NCBI GenBank assembly: GCA_905250115.1
Contig: CAJNOI010000066.1
Coordinates: forward strand, 1-64,000
DNA from: Adineta steineri
Lineage: Eukaryota > Rotifera > Eurotatoria > Adinetida > Adinetidae
Reading direction: 5' to 3'
DNA length: 64,000 nucleotides
Under the pieces are notes generated by a model. It searched no databases. It was given only the letters and a program-made list of their open reading frames with translations, and was not told the origin of the DNA. Made by a program: the position numbers and the translations under genes. Below, one piece after another: positions 59,703 through 64,000 of the stretch (positions are counted from its first letter, which is position 1; every line of letters starts with the position of its first letter).

Positions 59703-60170
59703 CTCTTAAAATTAAGTAATGTTTTATTACATTCTAATGGATACCATCTAACAGAAAATTTAATAGAACAGCAATGAGACAAACATTGTGATAGAGTCAC
59801 TTAGAAGCACATAAAATACAATTATTGTTCCAAATAGTTGATGATTTATTGTTTGCGTAAAAAGTACGCGTCTCAAAGCTTTTAATCAAAATATCAGATG
59901 CATCTCATGATTGTTGGAGTAATGCATAGTCAGAACTTAATCACAAATAGTACAAATCGATTCCACACAGATTCAGAACTATTTCATCCAAAACAAGGGT
60001 ATGGGTGTGAGCTGAGAGAAGAAACACTTACACCCACCTCTTCCAGCATAAATACAAGATGTTTAGCGATATAAATAATATTATTTAGGCAACATTTTTA
60101 TTATTTACTTTCTAAAAAATATTCAAAGCTACGAGTTTATAGTGAAATTGAGTTACGATCGAGTATATCA

Positions 60171-61109
60171 TTACTGATTGTTCAATTTCTTCTCAAAAGG
60201 CGTGAGGTTCTCGTTCCATGGCCACTTCATGCCAAAACCCTTGACTGTGACAAATGCCTATGAAGAATAAAAATCATCAGATGATAAATGAACAAAACAA
60301 GGAGCGAAACGCAAAGAACTTACGGCAGTTGGAGGGATGAGACCCAATAGAGTGCCATGAGGACATGGTCTACCAGACAGATATTCCATAACTCCTGACA
60401 TGAGGGGAAGCATGTACATCGACTGGCATCCTTGCAATTCCGGATATGCCTGCAAACAGTCAGATAGACAAGTGGTGCGAAAATTAATACACGCTAAAAG
60501 AATAAAATAGAGCGATAGTGTACCTTTGATGTGAACGCGCCCACGCGGTCTTTATGATATGGGTTAGCGTATGCATCCCATGCAACGTATACCATGATGC
60601 CAGTGAACGCAAATCTGATAATTAACAAAGGATGACATTTGAGCTGCATTAAATTGCAAGGGAGAGAAAAGGAGAGCACTTACGTCACTATATGGAAGAG
60701 ATATGGTCCCGGAGTGCGCATAATTGAGAGTTTTGTACCAGCTGGATACTTCATTTTCGGTAGCAACACCTTGTTCCACATATCGATCGACAGGTGGTCC
60801 GCAATCGCAAGCGGCAGCCCAATAGCGAAGATGTGTGCAGAGCGCGTACCCCACCTGTAAGAAAATGATATTGTAAAGCAACAAGAAACGCGACCTTAAT
60901 TGGTCAAAAATGTAAGAAAAACACAAAAAATAGAGTATAATGAAAGAGGATATGAAAAAAGCATACCATTCAGTATTAACTTCACGACCAATCAATCTGT
61001 TAAGAAATCCATAGTCGAGCTTCTTATCTGGAAAAAGAATGTGATTGGACAAATAGTTAGCGGTCACGAACGTGCCATAGGTTACACCAATGCGCTTAAG
61101 TAGTGACAT
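60171..61109 (-). CDS. Five-exon membrane protein, family not recognised
   Basis: Minus-strand exons 61109-60967, 60854-60684, 60614-60524, 60449-60324 and 60257-60171 join in frame as 205 residues. The introns are 66-112 nt with clean GT-AG borders. The start is MSLLKRIGVTYGTFVTANYL, and later landmarks are WWGTRSAHIFAIGLPLAIAD, TPGPYLFHIVT, FAFTGIMVYVAWDAYANPYH, MLPLMSGVMEYLSG and GMKWPWNENLTPFEKKLNN. Three or four moderately hydrophobic segments suggest an integral membrane protein. I know no family with these motifs. The short frames read through the introns are artefacts. An upstream ATG at 61193 lies in a longer frame, but the model from 61109 is simpler. Confidence 0.65.
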
Positions 61110-62104
61110 GTTGAATCTACAAGAGAATGAAGAAAACACATTGCAAGTCAAGATTTGTTTTTTTCTCTTCAAACTACCATCTCTTGAAAACAATGCAATT
61201 ATAATAAAGAATATATATAACAGAAATATTTATTTTATACCGTAAAGATAAAGTGACACCATTAATCAACATCCGTTGTAGAATTAAATTCTGCATCCAA
61301 CTGATTCTTTTAGAAACTAATATTAAAAGAAAAAAGACGAATTCACTGCAAATATTCGGTACATGTGAGAAGAAAAAAAATGTGAAGATATACATAAACG
61401 CTGCGCTTCACACCATAATAAAATGTAAGATGCATAAAATGATATAGTATCGAAGTATAAAATATTGGACGAACAAAAAATCGTTCTATACATCGTTGTA
61501 TGGGCGCACACAGTCGTCTTCGATTGTGCGTTGTCGATATGAAATAGTAGATAAAAGAAAAAGAAAGGTAATAAATGTACAAAATAAAATAACGAAAAGG
61601 AAAGGAAAGGAAAGAAAAAAAAGAAAGAGAACGAGCTCATATATATCATACCTATAACATATACGCAAACTGAAGTATTATTTTTTCATTCTTGTCTATC
61701 ATTTAGACAAAAGAAAATTATTTTACTTCGCCTGGTCGAATCAATTTTTTTCGATTAGGAAAGAATATATATTCTTATGTAAATGCGAGACGTAAATTAG
61801 ATACGTCTGCACTGGACTAAAAGTGTTGATCTGGTTATGATTTGATATTAATTCTTCTACTAATAAACTTTTACACTGTAAAGTAGAAAAACAGTTAAAA
61901 CTTTTCATTTTCACAATATATGTTGTATATCTAATTGACTTATAACCTTAACTTTGTTATTGGCGCGTGGATGTGGACGTGTGACGATTACCTTTATCAG
62001 ACACTCACACCCTTCACCAATTAAAACAAACGAATTTTTTTCATTTTCTTTTATTTCAAATTCTTGCAATTACATCAATTCTTAAACATATTATGTATTT
62101 CTTT
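61110..62104. other. Intergenic with one palindrome
   Basis: No gene is supported; the frames around 61174-61668 are low-complexity. A TGTGGG-type palindrome lies at about 61959-62015 (GGATGTGGACGTGTGACG, ending in CACTCACACCCTTCACC). Confidence 0.5.
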
Positions 62105-64000
62105 TCAAACAGCTAATCCGATCTTTTCTAATTTCCATTGTTGACACTCACTATTTGACCAAGACCATTGCTGAACAATGATACCACCAACGGTAGTACA
62201 CATTTGCACATCAAGCGATTGATTCAAAGCATGTTTTGGTGTTATACGATAATATCCATTCGAAAGCAATTCAAATTTCCACTTTTGACAATCAGAATCT
62301 AACCAATCATATAATTGTAATACACCTCCATCATTTGGATTGCAACCATATACATTGAGTACTCGAGTAGCAGCACGATTCTTTATACGATAATAACCAT
62401 CAGTGAGTGATTCAACAATCCATTGCTGATTAGTACCACCTGAATACTGTGATTGACTAACAAATGCAGAATTTTGATCACCAATTGCATAAAGACCTGA
62501 TTGTGGTGCATATTTTGGTGTAATCCGATAGACACCTCCAATTTCAGTTCCAGCTGTAGTTGAAGTCCCCGAGCTTGAATTAGTACCATTCTTTAATCTA
62601 ATAATACTAACTGTGTCGGTTGCATTGAAGTTGATTTGATTGTTATTGATTGAAAGATTGATAGTTTGAAGATCGGCATTGTTATTAAAAGTATAAAGTG
62701 TAGCATCGGCAAGTATATAATCATTTTGTAAACTGAGTTGAAGTTGTTGTGGAAGTGAATACAAATCAAATTTATGTGCAACATCCCAACTTGATACTTC
62801 ATTCCATATCATCAAATAAAAATCACCATTACGTTTTTGAAAAAGTAATTGTCGAACATTAGTTAAATTACCAGTGAGTGTATAAGTCAATGCATTTGGT
62901 GCAAAACTTGATCCTTTATCATTTAGTATTGATATTAAATTTTTCACTGCTCGAAATGATGGTTTTTCCGTTAAATTATTTCGTAATAAACCAAAGAATC
63001 CTTCTCTATCTGGTAGTGCTTGATCTACAAGTTCATATTTATAAGTACGATAAATACCACGACGAAAGAATTCAGCTAATATACGAAGTGTATATTTTCC
63101 ATCAGCTTCTTCCGATATACCACCAAGTTCAGTAAAAGTAGTATGACCAGTTTCAGTAGCTTGAATAGGTTTACGAGATGGTGATTGTTCTGGTGCCAAA
63201 GTATTAAGAAACCAATCGATACTATAAGATCCATTACTATCAAATCCACTGAAACCTGGCCAATAAGTCCAATAATACATATGTTGATTCCCATAGTCAA
63301 TATATGAATCTAAACTACCCACAGCATGATATGTTTCGAATGTTCCAAATGATGGTCCGATGACAGAGAAATTTTTCAATAATGGATCAGCTTTTACTTT
63401 ATTATATAGAAGCATACTATAATTTCTAATCGTTGATACCCAATCAGCATCGGGACCATGTGAATGATCATATTCATTAGGAGCTTCTATTGCAGCTACT
63501 GTTTGTAATGCTAAAGTTTTAATATCATTCAATTCAGCATCAATTTGTGTTGGATCGAGTGGAGCTGGCCAATAGCCAGGTATCCATCGTCCAGTTAACA
63601 TATTTGTTTTGATTCCAAAACTATTGTAAAGATCATTAGCTCGAGTAAAAACATCTGAAAAAGTTCCATCACGAACATAACGAATACCAGATTCACCCAA
63701 TTTATTTCTTAAAGTAGCATAATTGTTAGAATATACCCCTGTAAATGCCCAATGAGTGTTAACACCAATACTTTCAACAAATGAATCACTTTGAAAAGCT
63801 GTTATAGTTTCAGTTGATATCATTGGACTTACTGCAATCATTAGTAAACACCAACATCGTATTGGGCTAAGAGCACTGCAAACTAAAATAAATTCATCAG
63901 TTTACATTTAGAATCTATGCCTTTCATCGTATTCTTCTACACTTACTAATCATTGAAAAACTATTACCTTATAAATGTTCGGTATTTCGTATATTGAATA
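62105..64000 (-). CDS. Secreted glycoside hydrolase-like protein with ricin-B lectin domain
   Basis: The main minus-strand exon runs 63875-62105. An upstream exon (from beyond 64000 to 63968) joins it in phase, so the true start is outside the window. The first residues after the splice (ALSPIRCWCLLMIAVSPMIS) look like the end of a signal peptide. The catalytic part (about 370 residues) is a TIM-barrel hydrolase. It has VNTHWAFTGVY, GIRYVRDG, a likely acid/base in EAPNEYDHSHG and a likely nucleophile in ATETGH, as in clan GH-A enzymes. A beta-sandwich and a Ser/Thr linker (TNSSSGTSTTAG) follow, then a ricin-type beta-trefoil of about 135 residues with NQQWIVES, CQKWKFE and CQQWKLE motifs. The protein should cleave and bind polysaccharide outside the cell; the substrate is unknown. 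The layout is bacterial in style and the coding part has no introns, suggesting transfer with an added 5' exon. Confidence 0.75.

Noticed and set aside
20100-62015. CRISPR-like array
   Set aside because: The TGTGGG units are dispersed singly over the window as palindromes, without regular spacers or cas genes, in a eukaryotic genome.

Overview
The window looks like a stretch of a bdelloid rotifer genome (Adineta, Rotaria or Philodina type). It is AT-rich and its genes carry many very short GT-AG introns, mostly 45-60 nt. It holds gene families typical of that group: ADP-ribosyltransferase (ART)-TPR proteins, NHL beta-propeller proteins, orphan rhodopsin-like receptors and TRPM channels. It also holds genes more usual in bacteria or fungi, which suggests horizontal transfer: an NCS1 transporter, a UGA4/BAT1-type amino-acid permease, a DUF4419 protein and a glycoside hydrolase with a ricin-type lectin domain. 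The TGTGGG unit, which I recall as the bdelloid telomere repeat, is scattered through the window. I rebuilt exon structures by hand from GT-AG sites. Each complete model keeps one reading frame across all its junctions.

Layout. 0-12 kb: a fringe-like glycosyltransferase (-), a VWA protein (+), a six-exon sacsin-type ATPase/DUF3883 gene with an in-frame stop near its end (+), and a tiny Cys-rich protein (+). 12-19 kb: an amino-acid permease (-) and an NCS1 nucleobase transporter (-). The transporter is split by a 1.75-kb DNA transposon that carries a captured multi-exon gene fragment. 20-27 kb: a polycystin pseudogene fragment, an assembly gap, the 5' end of an ART-family gene (-), a DUF4419 gene (+), an orphan GPCR (-) and the decayed remains of a second copy. 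27-37 kb: an ART-TPR gene (+), a fold-back repeat and a 21-exon TRPM-like channel (+). 38-51 kb: three NHL genes with different N-terminal heads (ART; signal peptide plus Cys-rich module; B-box plus coiled coil), a truncated type II membrane protein gene, a MAM-like fragment and a four-TM protein. 54-64 kb: a second ART-TPR gene (+), a 597-bp hAT-like MITE with 8-bp target duplications, a type II membrane protein with a PAN/Apple domain (-), an unrecognised five-exon membrane protein (-) and the secreted glycoside hydrolase (-, running off the right edge).

Two things stand out. First, a dispersed small palindrome of about 50-150 bp is present more than 20 times, only between genes or in introns. 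One arm is TGTGGG-rich, the other is its CCCACA complement, and the loop motif recurs. Second, the three NHL beta-propellers are each encoded by one exon entered in phase 1 through near-identical first residues. Each is preceded by an intron that contains such a palindrome, and each is joined to an unrelated head. This looks like exon shuffling, possibly helped by the palindromes. Three unrelated non-autonomous DNA elements also share one plan: terminal inverted repeats plus arrays of a short self-palindromic word.
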